Both the position numbers and the translations under genes were made by a program. Shown here in pieces: positions 16,372 to 25,232 of a stretch of 64,000 nt of DNA (position 1 is the first letter of the stretch; each line of letters opens with the position of its first letter). This DNA comes from Hyphomicrobiales bacterium (lineage in GTDB: Bacteria; Pseudomonadota; Alphaproteobacteria; Rhizobiales; Rhizobiaceae): assembly GCA_900473185.1 (NCBI GenBank), contig UCKU01000013.1, positions 412,396 to 476,395 of the forward strand, read 5' to 3'. The notes under the pieces are model-generated. The model did no database searches. It had not been told where the DNA came from and worked only from the letters and a program-made list of their open reading frames with translations.

Positions 16372-17940
16372 TCATATTTCAAGGATCTCCGCTGAGTGCT
16401 CGATTCTTAAGCCGGATGGAGATCTTTCCCCGACCCTTTCTTCGCGCCCGCAGCAAATGGAGATAACTGTCGCAAGAAATGCCATGAAAAAAACGGCAAA
16501 ACCGGGTATTTGAAGGGAGAAATCGACGGCGGAGTGAGCCGCGGTCAACAAGGTGCCTGCGCAACCCAAAATCGAATAATGTCTCAGCCGACGGCGAGCC
16601 TGATAGCCACTCCAGAAGGCCCGCATGAGCACGAAAAAGATCAGGCAGGCGACGAACGGGAATATTATTCCGAGAGTCAGAAAGCCTTCGAGATAGGAGC
16701 TATGAGCCCTGTCCACGATGCCGCCGATTCCGCAATCGGGTGTCCGGTAGGCCGAAAAGACGGTGCGGAATGTGCCGAAACCCGTTCCCTGAAACCAGTT
16801 CTGCGAGAGAGCATGCATGGTATCGGACCAGACGCAGAAGCGATCGTCATCAGCGCCTCGCTGATCGGCACGCAGGATGGCTCTGCCGCCGAAAATAGCG
16901 GCGAAAACGAGAACAAGGGCGATCGCACTGGCTGCCGTTAACCAATTTCGGGTCACAGAGCTGCCCGCTTGAGGAAGCAGCCTGGAGCGTCTGCTCTTCC
17001 ACTGGCGGGCGAGATAGGGGAGATAGAAGATCGAGCCAAGGCCTGTTGTGGCCAGTCCTGCACGAGACTGGGTAAGCATCAGCGCGGTCAGGCAGGAGAG
17101 GCCGAGGCCAGCAAAAAGCCAGAAACCGAGGCCCTCCTTGAAGCTGCCTGATGGCCCGGATGAAAAGCCGAAATAGGCGCGGCCATTTTCCGAAGCAAAT
17201 GTCGCAAGTATCAGAAAACTCAGCCCCAGGAAGGTCGCTGCCGTGTTGCGGTTGACGAAGACTGCAGTGAGGCTGTCGAGATAATAGCGCTTGCTTTCAG
17301 TGAGCAACATCTTCGGAAACAGCAGGAACTGGCCAAGCCCGAAGAGCGCGATCAAACCTGCGCCAACAGCAAGCACCATCAGGATACGCCGCGCCCGCTT
17401 GTCCGTATCTGCAACGATGAGGCCGGTCAAAAACGTCATGACAGGCAGCGCTATGTACAGGAGAGAAGTGAGTGTGTCGGCTGGCGCGACTGATATCGTA
17501 TCTCTTGAGGCACCGGCGAGCGCGTTTGCATCCTTCCAGATCGGATTGATGAGGGATGGCCACGGGAGACGGACGGTCTGCATGACGATCCAGACCGAGG
17601 TAACGATAAACAGAAGCAGCGCCCATACGAAGACCCAGTGAGCACGCCGGGGCTCGCCGAAAAGCAGGAGTGCCGCAAGGCTCAGCGCGAACATGCAGAT
17701 AGCGACGGCCGCGAAAGGCGTTGCATCGACCAGACCGAACGGAATGACAGCAGCCAGCACCACCGTGCTGTAGAGGCCGGCAAGTATGGTCTTCAATCTA
17801 TCCGTCACAGCCGCGGCCATACTTTGAAAGGTCGGCCGCCCCTCCGGCGCCGCTGTGCTTGTCTCTGCAAGAATTCCGCGACTTTTGCAACCCTGCGCCA
17901 TTCTGCTGCGACAATCGCCCCAGAATTGGTGGCGGCACAT
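16372..17940 (-). CDS. O-antigen ligase / Wzy polymerase-like membrane protein
   Basis: 522 residues with about eleven membrane helices. A large periplasmic loop sits in the second half and contains the Wzy_C-type signature FQGTGFGTFRTVFSAYR and a downstream AHSSYLEG, typical of the O-antigen ligase/polymerase superfamily that joins repeat units in the periplasm. The start at 17940 is supported by GGAGG eight bases upstream, although it gives a 40-residue polar extension before the first helix region. Encoded upstream of the OPX gene, it supplies the polymerase expected of a Wzx/Wzy pathway. A WaaL-like ligase function cannot be excluded. Confidence 0.85.
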   Translation of the reverse strand: MCRHQFWGDCRSRMAQGCKSRGILAETSTAAPEGRPTFQSMAAAVTDRLKTILAGLYSTVVLAAVIPFGLVDATPFAAVAICMFALSLAALLLFGEPRRAHWVFVWALLLFIVTSVWIVMQTVRLPWPSLINPIWKDANALAGASRDTISVAPADTLTSLLYIALPVMTFLTGLIVADTDKRARRILMVLAVGAGLIALFGLGQFLLFPKMLLTESKRYYLDSLTAVFVNRNTAATFLGLSFLILATFASENGRAYFGFSSGPSGSFKEGLGFWLFAGLGLSCLTALMLTQSRAGLATTGLGSIFYLPYLARQWKSRRSRLLPQAGSSVTRNWLTAASAIALVLVFAAIFGGRAILRADQRGADDDRFCVWSDTMHALSQNWFQGTGFGTFRTVFSAYRTPDCGIGGIVDRAHSSYLEGFLTLGIIFPFVACLIFFVLMRAFWSGYQARRRLRHYSILGCAGTLLTAAHSAVDFSLQIPGFAVFFMAFLATVISICCGREERVGERSPSGLRIEHSAEILEI

Positions 17941-18128
17941 TCGTTCGCCTCCAAAAAACGCACTTCGTTAAAATTGTGGGGAACGATTTAAAAGGATCGA
18001 GAATGCTCCCGCCGTATGTTCCCCGTCATTGGCTGGAGCTGAATAGAACTTCGACCAAGGATCAAAAGCCGGATTTCAACCGGCATGAACATTTGACCGC
18101 ACTGCGGTCGTCGAAACGGGGTAAGAAA

Positions 18129-18722
18129 ATGTTTAAGCACGCACTGATCACGGCGCTGACGCTTGCATCTCTGTCTGCAGTTCAGACCGCACAGGCGGCC
18201 GGTCCCGGCGGTATTGCCCGCGGATTGAAGACAGCGCCGGCATTCAGCTATATTTCAGAGAAGCGCCGAACGACGGCACCTTTCGCGCATGTGATGTTCT
18301 GCGCGCAAAATCCCAATGAGTGCGTGGCACGCGGCGGAGCTTCGGAAGTTTCGCTGAGCGCGTTCGCAAGCAAGCAGCTTCGATCAGTCAATGCCTCGGT
18401 CAATCGCTCGATCCGCCCGGTCAACGACCGCTCTGATCAGGGCGATCTCTGGCAGGTGAACGTGAAAGCCGGTGACTGCGAGGATTTTGCGCTGACGAAG
18501 CGTGATCATCTCATCGCCATGGGTTGGTCGCCGAAGGCGCTACGCATCGCCGTCACCAAGACGCCCTATGGCGAAGGCCACGCTGTTCTCGTCGTCAAGA
18601 CCGATCAAGGCGATCTGGTGCTCGACAACCGCTCAAACGCGATCAAGGGCTGGAAGGATACGGATCTTCGCTGGCTGATGATCCAGTCGGGCGACAACCC
18701 GCGGGTATGGTACGAACTTTGA
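18129..18722 (+). CDS. Transglutaminase-like cysteine peptidase (BTLCP, peptidase C93)
   Basis: 197 residues with an N-terminal signal peptide (cleavage after AQAA). The papain-like triad is visible: Cys117 in GDCEDFALTKRD, His151 in GEGHAVLVVKT, and Asp166 in LDNRSN. The best-known relative is LapG, the periplasmic protease that cleaves biofilm adhesins under c-di-GMP control. Alphaproteobacterial BTLCPs often lie beside polysaccharide genes, as here, divergent from the Wzy-like gene. I chose the ATG at 18129 because it gives a clean signal peptide and has GGGGTAAG upstream; a longer in-frame version exists but lacks these. No adhesin or LapD partner lies in the window. Confidence 0.85.
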   Translation: MFKHALITALTLASLSAVQTAQAAGPGGIARGLKTAPAFSYISEKRRTTAPFAHVMFCAQNPNECVARGGASEVSLSAFASKQLRSVNASVNRSIRPVNDRSDQGDLWQVNVKAGDCEDFALTKRDHLIAMGWSPKALRIAVTKTPYGEGHAVLVVKTDQGDLVLDNRSNAIKGWKDTDLRWLMIQSGDNPRVWYEL

Positions 18723-18806
18723 TTGAAATCTGCCGTCGCAGACGAAACCGGCGGCATATGTGGTTTTGAGCGGAGTCGTTCGTCTCTTATCGAGAACATG
18801 GATAGG

Positions 18807-18825
18807 GTGACGCACATTGCGTCAC
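18807..18825 (+). terminator. Hairpin between convergent genes
   Basis: An 8-bp perfect stem GTGACGCA-CAT-TGCGTCAC overlaps the stop codon of the LacI gene and lies downstream of the peptidase gene. Only GTTTG follows, so termination strength is uncertain. Confidence 0.4.
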
Positions 18826-19868
18826 GTTTGAGGCTCCCTGAAAAAAGCATCGCTTTCCCCAGGCACAAGCTCCAGCGGCCAAATCCGATTGCGCGCACCA
18901 CTGAGGTAGATCTCCGAATAGGCGGGCATGCTGGAGAGCAAAGTTTCGGCGAGCGCTGCACCAAGGTCGCGTAGCGACATGCGAAAGCAGGTGAGCGTCG
19001 GCTGCAGGAACTTGGCGCGAGGTTCCTCGCGGAAGCCGATGACGGCAAGATCGCGGCCCGGAACGATGCCGGCTTCGACCAGGCGGCGGTAGAGGCCGAT
19101 CGCCATCAGTTCGTAGATCAGGATGATCGCCGTCGGTTTGTCTTTGATCCGCAGCAGCTCGTCGCCGGCCTGGTAGCCGCCCTGTTCGCTTGATTTCACA
19201 CGGATCACCAACTCCGGATCATATTCGATTCCATGCTTTTCCAGAGCCTTTCGATAGGCGTCCAAAAAGACATAGCCGAGATTGATTTCGCCTGACGGTG
19301 CAGCAATCGCGATGCGGCGATGCCCCTTGGCGACGAGTCGATCGACGGCGCAGGTCGCGACGCCTTCGAAATCAAGGTCAATCCAGGTGAAGTTACCGCC
19401 GCCGGAAGAGCTGCGACCGAGTGCCACGAAGGGAATCTTCGCCTTGATGAGCAGATCGATACGTTTGTCGATGCGTTGAGTTGCAGAGATAATCATGGCA
19501 TCGACGACACGGCGCGCCACCATACGCTTCAGATATTCATAGGGGTCTTCGTCGTTGGGGCAGGGGAGCATGACGAGATCGAGCTTATGTCGCGAGAGCA
19601 CGCTCTGCAGTCCGCCGGTGACGCCGAGGAAAAAGTTGTCACTGTTTTCGACCGTCTCCTTGCTGGACTCAATCATCAAGCCGATGACGTTGGTCGTTCC
19701 CTGACGAAGGCTGCGGCCGGATTGATTGGCGACGTAACCGAATTCTTCGGCAGCAGCCAACACTCGCTTGCGCGTCTCCTCGTTGACATCGGCCTTACCG
19801 TTCAGCGCACGCGAAACCGTCCCGATCGATATATCGAGATGTTCTGCGAGCTGGCGGATACCCTTCAT
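18822..19868 (-). CDS. LacI-family transcriptional regulator
   Basis: 348 residues. The N-terminal LacI helix-turn-helix reads GIRQLAEHLDISIGTVSRAL, followed by the hinge helix VNEETRKRVLAAAEEFGY, then a periplasmic-binding-protein-like effector domain (NVIGLMIESS through PAYSEIYLSG). It is divergent from the oxidoreductase-isomerase-ABC operon, and the shared promoter region holds three AAACGTTT-centred operators, so it almost certainly represses that operon until a sugar inducer binds. Autoregulation is likely because one operator lies close to its own start. The effector is not predictable. Confidence 0.92.
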   Translation of the reverse strand: MKGIRQLAEHLDISIGTVSRALNGKADVNEETRKRVLAAAEEFGYVANQSGRSLRQGTTNVIGLMIESSKETVENSDNFFLGVTGGLQSVLSRHKLDLVMLPCPNDEDPYEYLKRMVARRVVDAMIISATQRIDKRIDLLIKAKIPFVALGRSSSGGGNFTWIDLDFEGVATCAVDRLVAKGHRRIAIAAPSGEINLGYVFLDAYRKALEKHGIEYDPELVIRVKSSEQGGYQAGDELLRIKDKPTAIILIYELMAIGLYRRLVEAGIVPGRDLAVIGFREEPRAKFLQPTLTCFRMSLRDLGAALAETLLSSMPAYSEIYLSGARNRIWPLELVPGESDAFFREPQT

Positions 19869-19918
19869 CTGAGCGATCTCTCTTCCGGTAGGCGGATTAT
19901 CTCATCTTATTGCCATGG

Positions 19919-19934
19919 GAAAACGTTTACGGAA
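19919..19934. promoter_or_regulatory. LacI-type operator, regulator-proximal
   Basis: GGAAAACGTTTACGGA has the central CG and flanking A/T arms of LacI-family operators. The run AAACGTTTACGGAA recurs at 20101-20114. It lies about 50 bases upstream of the regulator start. Confidence 0.7.
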
Positions 19935-20076
19935 AGCATTTGCCATGACGGCGGAATGTATTTTTGCACGCTCCGAAAAAAAATTTGTTGCTGCATCGCC
20001 GAAGGTTTTGCCTAAGCGCCGGTTCGCATTGCGATTTTTCGCAGCATTTTGTCGAAACGCACTGGCATTGACAGCA

Positions 20077-20090
20077 GCAAACGTTTCCGC
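20077..20090. promoter_or_regulatory. LacI-type operator, middle copy
   Basis: GCAAACGTTTCCGC shares the AAACGTTT core with the two other copies and lies 21 bases centre-to-centre from the next, about two helical turns. Confidence 0.6.
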
Positions 20091-20097
20091 TTAGTAT

Positions 20098-20112
20098 CGT
20101 AAACGTTTACGG
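20098..20112. promoter_or_regulatory. LacI-type operator, operon-proximal
   Basis: CGTAAACGTTTACGG is a perfect palindrome centred on CG, 45 bases before the oxidoreductase start. It is the strongest of the three copies. Confidence 0.75.
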
Positions 20113-20156
20113 AAGGCGTTTCGGGAGGAATCTGAAGCGCACCGCTGGAGGGAATC

Positions 20157-21191
20157 GTGAAATTGAATGCCGTTCTGTGCGGGTGCGGAGCTATGTCCAA
20201 AGGCTGGCTGCGTGCTATCAAGGAAACGTCTGATCTTGCCGAAGCAATCGAGGTTGTCGGCCTGGTCGACGTCAATCCCGCTGCTGTCGAGAAACTTGCC
20301 GAGGAGTTCGGCTTGAGTGCGGCTCGCATCGGCACTGATCTCGCTGCCGTCATCGCCGAAACCAGGGCGGATATCGTCTTGGACGTTGTTATCCCGACCG
20401 CACGTTTTAATGTCGTGTCGACGGCCATGAAGGCCGGCTGCCATGTGCTGAGCGAAAAGCCGATGGCAACTTCGCTTGCCGAAGGCGCAGCACTCATCGA
20501 TCTCGCCGCCGAAACTGGCAAGATCCATGCGATCATTCAGAACCGTCGCTTCATTTCCGGTGTGCGCCGACTGCGTCGTTTTGTCGAAAGCGGTGCGATC
20601 GGCGAGCTGACCGGCATTCATTGTGACTTCTTCATCGCTCCCCATTTTGGCGGCTTCCGTGAAGAGATGGACCATGTCCTGCTGCTCGACATGGCGATCC
20701 ACACTTTTGATGCCGCCCGCTACGTGGCCGGCAAGAAGCCGCTCGCCGTCTATTGTGTTGAGCGCAACCCCAAAGGGTCCTGGTACCGGCATGGCGCCTC
20801 GGCCAATGCCACCTTCGAATTCTCTGACGATGTGGTCTTCACCTATCGCGGCTCCTGGTGCGCCGAGGGCGAGCGCACGAGTTGGGAAAGCCAGTGGCGG
20901 ATCGTCGGCTCGAAGGGCATGCTGACCTGGGATGGTGAGGATGGCTTCAAGGCTGCCGTTTCGGGCAACGAGCCCGGTCTGCTTCATGGTTTTTCATCCG
21001 TCGAGGTTCCCGCACCCGAGCGTGCCGAAGAAACCCACGGTCATGCCAGCGTGATTGCTAGCTTCGTCGAGGCGATCCGAACCGGCAAGCGGCCGGAGAC
21101 GGTCAGTTCCGACAATATCAGAAGCCTCGCTATGGTCTTCGGTGCGATCGAGAGTGCCAAGACCGGGCGTCGCGTTGAAATTTCAGCATAA
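20157..21191 (+). CDS. Gfo/Idh/MocA-family sugar oxidoreductase
   Basis: 344 residues. The N-terminal Rossmann fold has the pattern CGCGAMSKGWLRAI, and the dinucleotide-site signature SEKPMA follows. The C-terminal alpha/beta domain has the catalytic-region pattern LLLDMAIHTFDAARY. The GTG start has GGAGGG upstream. First gene of an operon with a TIM-barrel isomerase and a CUT1 importer. Members oxidise or reduce sugars or polyols with NAD(P). In such operons the pair often performs keto-sugar chemistry on an imported glycoside (as in the levoglucosan or 3-keto-sugar routes). That link is inference, and the substrate is unknown. Confidence 0.9.
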   Translation: MKLNAVLCGCGAMSKGWLRAIKETSDLAEAIEVVGLVDVNPAAVEKLAEEFGLSAARIGTDLAAVIAETRADIVLDVVIPTARFNVVSTAMKAGCHVLSEKPMATSLAEGAALIDLAAETGKIHAIIQNRRFISGVRRLRRFVESGAIGELTGIHCDFFIAPHFGGFREEMDHVLLLDMAIHTFDAARYVAGKKPLAVYCVERNPKGSWYRHGASANATFEFSDDVVFTYRGSWCAEGERTSWESQWRIVGSKGMLTWDGEDGFKAAVSGNEPGLLHGFSSVEVPAPERAEETHGHASVIASFVEAIRTGKRPETVSSDNIRSLAMVFGAIESAKTGRRVEISA

Positions 21192-21203
21192 GGATTAGAT
21201 GAC

Positions 21204-22106
21204 GTGAGCAGCCCCGCCAAAGCCATTCGCATCGGTACCATGGTCAGCGCCTCCAAGGGCGAGGCCGACAAGCGCATTGCCCAGATCGCCGATATGGGTT
21301 TCGAAAGCTTCGAGCCCTTCTTCTGGCAGACCACCAACGGCCAGGATCTTGCCGAACTCGGCAAGCGCAGTGTTGACGCGATCGGCCATCGCGACATCAC
21401 GATTTCCACGCTCGGCATGTTCGGCAATCCGCTCGAAGAAACCGAGATCGACCTGCAGACGCTGCAGGGCTGGAAGGATTGCATCGACAACGCTCATCAC
21501 TTCGGTGCCACTTGCGTTGCCGGCTTCACCGGTCGCATCCGCAACAAGCCGCTGACTGAGAGCCTGCCGCGTTACAAGCAGGTCTGGAGCGAACTCGCCA
21601 AGCGCGCCGCCGACAAGGGGATCAAGATCGCCTTCGAAAATTGCGCCATGGATGGCAACTGGGCGACCGGCGACTGGAACATTGCCCATAACCCCGATGC
21701 CTGGGAACTGATCTTCAACGAGACGCCCGACGACAACATCGGTCTCGAATGGGAGCCGTGCCATCAGATGGTCTATCTGATCGAGCCGCTGCCGCAGATC
21801 CGCAAATGGGCCAGCAAGATCTTCCACGTCCACGGCAAGGATGCGACCATCCGCTGGGATGTGATCAAGGAGCACGGCATCTTCGGCAAGGAGAAATTCG
21901 TCTTCATGCGCACGCCGGGCTTCGGCGACAGCAACTGGACCGACATCATTTCCGAACTGCGGCTTGCCGGCTGGTCCGGCTCCATCGATATCGAAGGCTG
22001 GCATGACCCGGTCTATCGTGACGCCCTGGAAATGACCGGGCAGGTCTATGCACTGAACCATCTGAAACATGCTCGGGGCGGCGATTTCGTCGTCGATCCG
22101 GTGTGA
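21204..22106 (+). CDS. Sugar phosphate isomerase/epimerase-like TIM barrel protein
   Basis: 300 residues of the xylose-isomerase-like TIM barrel (AP endonuclease 2 fold). Likely metal ligands fall in IAFENCAMDG, GLEWEPCHQ, KIFHVHGKDA and SIDIEGWHDP. The GTG start follows the oxidoreductase stop by 12 bases, so translation is probably coupled. Members epimerise, isomerise or dehydrate keto sugars. It probably acts on the product of the Gfo/Idh enzyme encoded just upstream. No experimentally assigned relative can be chosen from sequence alone. Confidence 0.87.
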   Translation: MSSPAKAIRIGTMVSASKGEADKRIAQIADMGFESFEPFFWQTTNGQDLAELGKRSVDAIGHRDITISTLGMFGNPLEETEIDLQTLQGWKDCIDNAHHFGATCVAGFTGRIRNKPLTESLPRYKQVWSELAKRAADKGIKIAFENCAMDGNWATGDWNIAHNPDAWELIFNETPDDNIGLEWEPCHQMVYLIEPLPQIRKWASKIFHVHGKDATIRWDVIKEHGIFGKEKFVFMRTPGFGDSNWTDIISELRLAGWSGSIDIEGWHDPVYRDALEMTGQVYALNHLKHARGGDFVVDPV

Positions 22107-22172
22107 GTGAATATGGTCGGCGTGGAGGAAATCGCCGGCCATTTTAATGGATAACCACAAAGGAGGAGAATC

Positions 22173-23405
22173 ATGGCTATCCGTAAATCCGTAATTCTGG
22201 GCGCGCTGGCGCTCGCAGGCGTCTCGCTCTTCGGCCTTTCTGCCAAGGCGGAAGACGTCAAGCTGACGCTCTGGTCGCTGGACAAGGACACCCAGCCGGC
22301 TCCGACTCTGGTCAAAGAATTCAATGACCAACATAACGGCATCACCATCGAATATCGCCTGATCCAGTTCGATGACGTCGTCACCGAAGCGATGCGCGCC
22401 TATGCCACCGGTCAGGCGCCGGACATTATCGCCGTCGACAATCCCGAGCACGCGCTGTTTTCTTCGCGCGGCGCCTTCCTTGATATCTCCGACATGATCA
22501 AGAATTCGAAGGTCATCAAGCCCGAGAATTATTTCCCCGGACCGCTGAAATCGGTCGAATGGGATGGCAAATATTTTGGTGTGCCGAAGGCGACGAACAC
22601 GATCGCGCTTTACTACAACAAGGACATGTTCAAGGCGAAGGGCCTCGATCCGAACAAGCCGCCGCAGACCTGGGACGAACTCGTCGAGGATGCCCGCAAG
22701 CTGACCGATCCGGCCAAGAACGTCTACGGTCTTGCCTTCTCGGCAAAGGCCAACGAGGAAGGCACCTTCCAGTTCCTGCCGTGGGCGCAGATGGGCGGCG
22801 GCAGCTACGAGCACATCAATGCCGATGGCGCGGTCAAGGCGCTCGAAGTCTGGAAGACGATCATGGACGAGAAGCTCGCCTCGCCTGATACGCTGACCCG
22901 CGGCCAGTGGGATTCGACCGGCACGTTCAATTCCGGCAATGCCGCCATGGTGATATCCGGTCCCTGGGAGCTGGACCGCATGGTTCAGGAAGCCAAGTTC
23001 GATTGGGGTGTAACGCTGCTGCCGGTTCCGAAGGAAGGTGCAGAGCGCTCTTCGGCAATGGGCGACTTCAACTGGGCGATCTTCTCGACCAGCAAGCATC
23101 CGGCCGAAGCCTTCAAGGCGCTCGAATATTTCGCCTCGCAAGACGACAAGATGTTCAAGAACTTCGGCCAGCTTCCGGCCCGTTCCGACATCTCCATCCC
23201 CGAGACCGGCCAGCCGCTGAAGGATGCCGCGCTGAAGGTCTTCCTCGAGCAGCTGAAATACGCCAAGCCGCGCGGTCCGCATCCGCAGTGGCCGAAGATC
23301 TCCAAGGCGATCCAGGATGCCATCCAAGCGGCCCTGACCGGCCAGATGAGCGCCAAGGACGCGCTTGATCAGGCTGCCGATAAGATCAAGGCAGTTCTCG
23401 GCTAA
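22173..23405 (+). CDS. CUT1 ABC transporter, sugar-binding protein
   Basis: 410 residues: an Sec signal peptide (ending SAKAED) and a type 1 extracellular solute-binding fold (KLTLWSLDKDT at the mature N-terminus, then APDIIAVDN, TIALYYNKDMF and AMVISGPWELDRM). A strong ribosome-binding site (AAAGGAGGAG) precedes the ATG. It is the periplasmic receptor for the permeases and ATPase that follow. The enzymes upstream suggest a sugar or small glycoside ligand. Confidence 0.93.
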   Translation: MAIRKSVILGALALAGVSLFGLSAKAEDVKLTLWSLDKDTQPAPTLVKEFNDQHNGITIEYRLIQFDDVVTEAMRAYATGQAPDIIAVDNPEHALFSSRGAFLDISDMIKNSKVIKPENYFPGPLKSVEWDGKYFGVPKATNTIALYYNKDMFKAKGLDPNKPPQTWDELVEDARKLTDPAKNVYGLAFSAKANEEGTFQFLPWAQMGGGSYEHINADGAVKALEVWKTIMDEKLASPDTLTRGQWDSTGTFNSGNAAMVISGPWELDRMVQEAKFDWGVTLLPVPKEGAERSSAMGDFNWAIFSTSKHPAEAFKALEYFASQDDKMFKNFGQLPARSDISIPETGQPLKDAALKVFLEQLKYAKPRGPHPQWPKISKAIQDAIQAALTGQMSAKDALDQAADKIKAVLG

Positions 23406-23417
23406 TCCGGCATCACC

Positions 23418-23436
23418 GGATGGCCGTCGGCCATCC
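23418..23436 (+). promoter_or_regulatory. Intercistronic hairpin after the binding-protein gene
   Basis: A perfect 8-bp stem GGATGGCC-GTC-GGCCATCC is followed by ATCTTTTCC, 12 bases after the stop. It may partly terminate transcription or protect the upstream message, giving more binding protein than permease. Confidence 0.6.
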
Positions 23437-23505
23437 ATCTTTTCCTCCCGGCAGGGGCTGCTGCGGCATTAGCCACGCGGCCCCGTTCGGAGCATCGGAG
23501 GACCC

Positions 23506-24408
23506 ATGAGAAGGATCCTTTCCAGCGTCAGAGATGGCCGCGGTTTTGATATCGTGCTCGTCGCCTTTCCGCTTGGCTTTCTGTTTCTGATGGCAGGTCT
23601 GCCGCTCATCTACAATGTGGTGATGAGCTTCCAGGAGGTTGACATGTTCAGCCTCGGCACCTTCTCGCGCCCCTGGGTGGGCTTCAAGAATTACGTGGAT
23701 CTTTTCGCGCAGCCGGAAACGCTTCCGATCCTCTACAATACGGCGATCTTCGTCGTCGGCTCGATCGCCGGCCAGTTCCTGATCGGCTTCGGCTTGGCGC
23801 TGTTCTTCTGGGTCAATTTCCCCGGCGCATCCTGGCTGCGCGGTCTCTTCCTCGTCTCCTGGGTCATGCCCGGCCTCGTCGTCGGCGCCATCTGGAACTG
23901 GATTCTCTCGGGCGATTTCGGCGTGCTGAACTTCATCCTGAAGGAAAGCGGTATCATCTCCAGCAACATCTTCTGGCGCTCGGACCCGCATTATTCGCTC
24001 TACGCCGTCATCATGGCCAATATCTGGCTCGGCACGTCCTTCAACATGATCCTGCTGTCCGTCGGTCTCTCCGGCATCCCGGGCGATCTCTACGAAGCCG
24101 CCGAACTTGACGGCGCCACGGCCTGGCAGCGCTTCTGGACGATCACGCTGCCAATGATGCGCTCGACGATCGGCGCCATCATCGCGCTCGGCCTGATCTT
24201 CACGCTACAGCAGTTCGACCTCTTTGCTGCCATCACTTCAGGCGGGCCGAACAACTCTTCCAACGTCACGCAGTACTGGGCCTGGGATTTGTCTTTCCGC
24301 CAATATGATTTCGCCAAGGGTGCGACCATTTCCGTCATCATGATCGTCTTCGTGATGTTCGCCTCTGTCGTCTACGTCCGCTCAACCCGCCATGAGGTGC
24401 GCGGATGA
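23506..24408 (+). CDS. CUT1 ABC transporter permease (MalF-like)
   Basis: 300 residues with six membrane helices. The cytoplasmic coupling loop EAAELDGATAWQRFWTITLP is the EAA motif that docks on the ATPase. The long first helix and periplasmic loop region match MalF/UgpA-type subunits. GGAGG precedes the start. It overlaps the next permease gene by four bases, as usual for co-translated permease pairs. Confidence 0.93.
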   Translation: MRRILSSVRDGRGFDIVLVAFPLGFLFLMAGLPLIYNVVMSFQEVDMFSLGTFSRPWVGFKNYVDLFAQPETLPILYNTAIFVVGSIAGQFLIGFGLALFFWVNFPGASWLRGLFLVSWVMPGLVVGAIWNWILSGDFGVLNFILKESGIISSNIFWRSDPHYSLYAVIMANIWLGTSFNMILLSVGLSGIPGDLYEAAELDGATAWQRFWTITLPMMRSTIGAIIALGLIFTLQQFDLFAAITSGGPNNSSNVTQYWAWDLSFRQYDFAKGATISVIMIVFVMFASVVYVRSTRHEVRG

Positions 24409-25232
24409 GCGAGACTGCACGCAATCGCCTGATGCTCGTGATCGCCATCATCATGGCGGCGATCTATCTTTTCCCGCTTTATTGGATGTACATCACCGCG
24501 CTGAAAAGCGGCTCGGAGATGTTCGCCACACCCCCGAGCTTCTGGCCGGCCTCGCCGCAATGGAGCACCTATGCCTATGTCTGGGAAAGCCGGAGCATGG
24601 GGCTCTATCTCTGGAACTCGCTGGTGATTGCGATCGGCGCGGTCGTCATCATTACGGTGCTCGGAGTCGGCTGCTCCTATGTGCTGGCGCGCTACCGCAA
24701 CATCTGGGTGGATATTGGCCTGTTCCTGATCCTTATGCTGCAGGTTCTCCCGGCTTCGCTGATGATCACACCGATCTTCGTCGGCTTCTCCCAGATCGGC
24801 ATGCTGAACTATCCAAGGCTTGCGGTCGTCATCGCCATTGCCGCAAAGAGCATGCCGTTCTTCGTCGTGCTGGTGCGGGCCACCTTCATGGCGGTCCCGA
24901 TGGAGCTCGAAGAGGCGGCCCTCGTCGACGGCAATTCGCGTGTCGGCGCCTTCTTCAACATCGTGCTGCCACTGGCCCGCAACGGCATTCTGGTCAGTGC
25001 CATTCTCATTTTCATGCAGGCCTTCGGTGAGTTCGTCTATTCCAAGTCGATGATCCAGGCGGCCGAGCTTCAGCCGGCAAGCGTCGGGCTCAACTCCTTC
25101 ATGGGGCCGAACACCAATGAATGGAACAACATCATGGCCTACGCCACGATGTATGTGACGCCGATCCTTGCCATCTTCGTTCTTTTGCAGCGCCGCATCG
25201 TATCCGGCCTCACCTCGGGAGCCCTCAAATGA
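24405..25232 (+). CDS. CUT1 ABC transporter permease (MalG-like)
   Basis: 275 residues with six membrane helices. The EAA loop reads LEEAALVDGNSRVGAFFNIV. An ATGA overlap couples it to the MalF-like gene upstream, and another ATGA overlap couples it to the ATPase gene downstream. The C-terminus QRRIVSGLTSGALK is the typical MalG-type ending. Confidence 0.93.
   Translation: MSETARNRLMLVIAIIMAAIYLFPLYWMYITALKSGSEMFATPPSFWPASPQWSTYAYVWESRSMGLYLWNSLVIAIGAVVIITVLGVGCSYVLARYRNIWVDIGLFLILMLQVLPASLMITPIFVGFSQIGMLNYPRLAVVIAIAAKSMPFFVVLVRATFMAVPMELEEAALVDGNSRVGAFFNIVLPLARNGILVSAILIFMQAFGEFVYSKSMIQAAELQPASVGLNSFMGPNTNEWNNIMAYATMYVTPILAIFVLLQRRIVSGLTSGALK

Noticed and set aside
21195..23438. 747-codon minus-strand open frame
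   Set aside because: It is antisense to the isomerase and sugar-binding protein genes, which have clear motifs and ribosome-binding sites. High GC content leaves stop-poor shadow frames.
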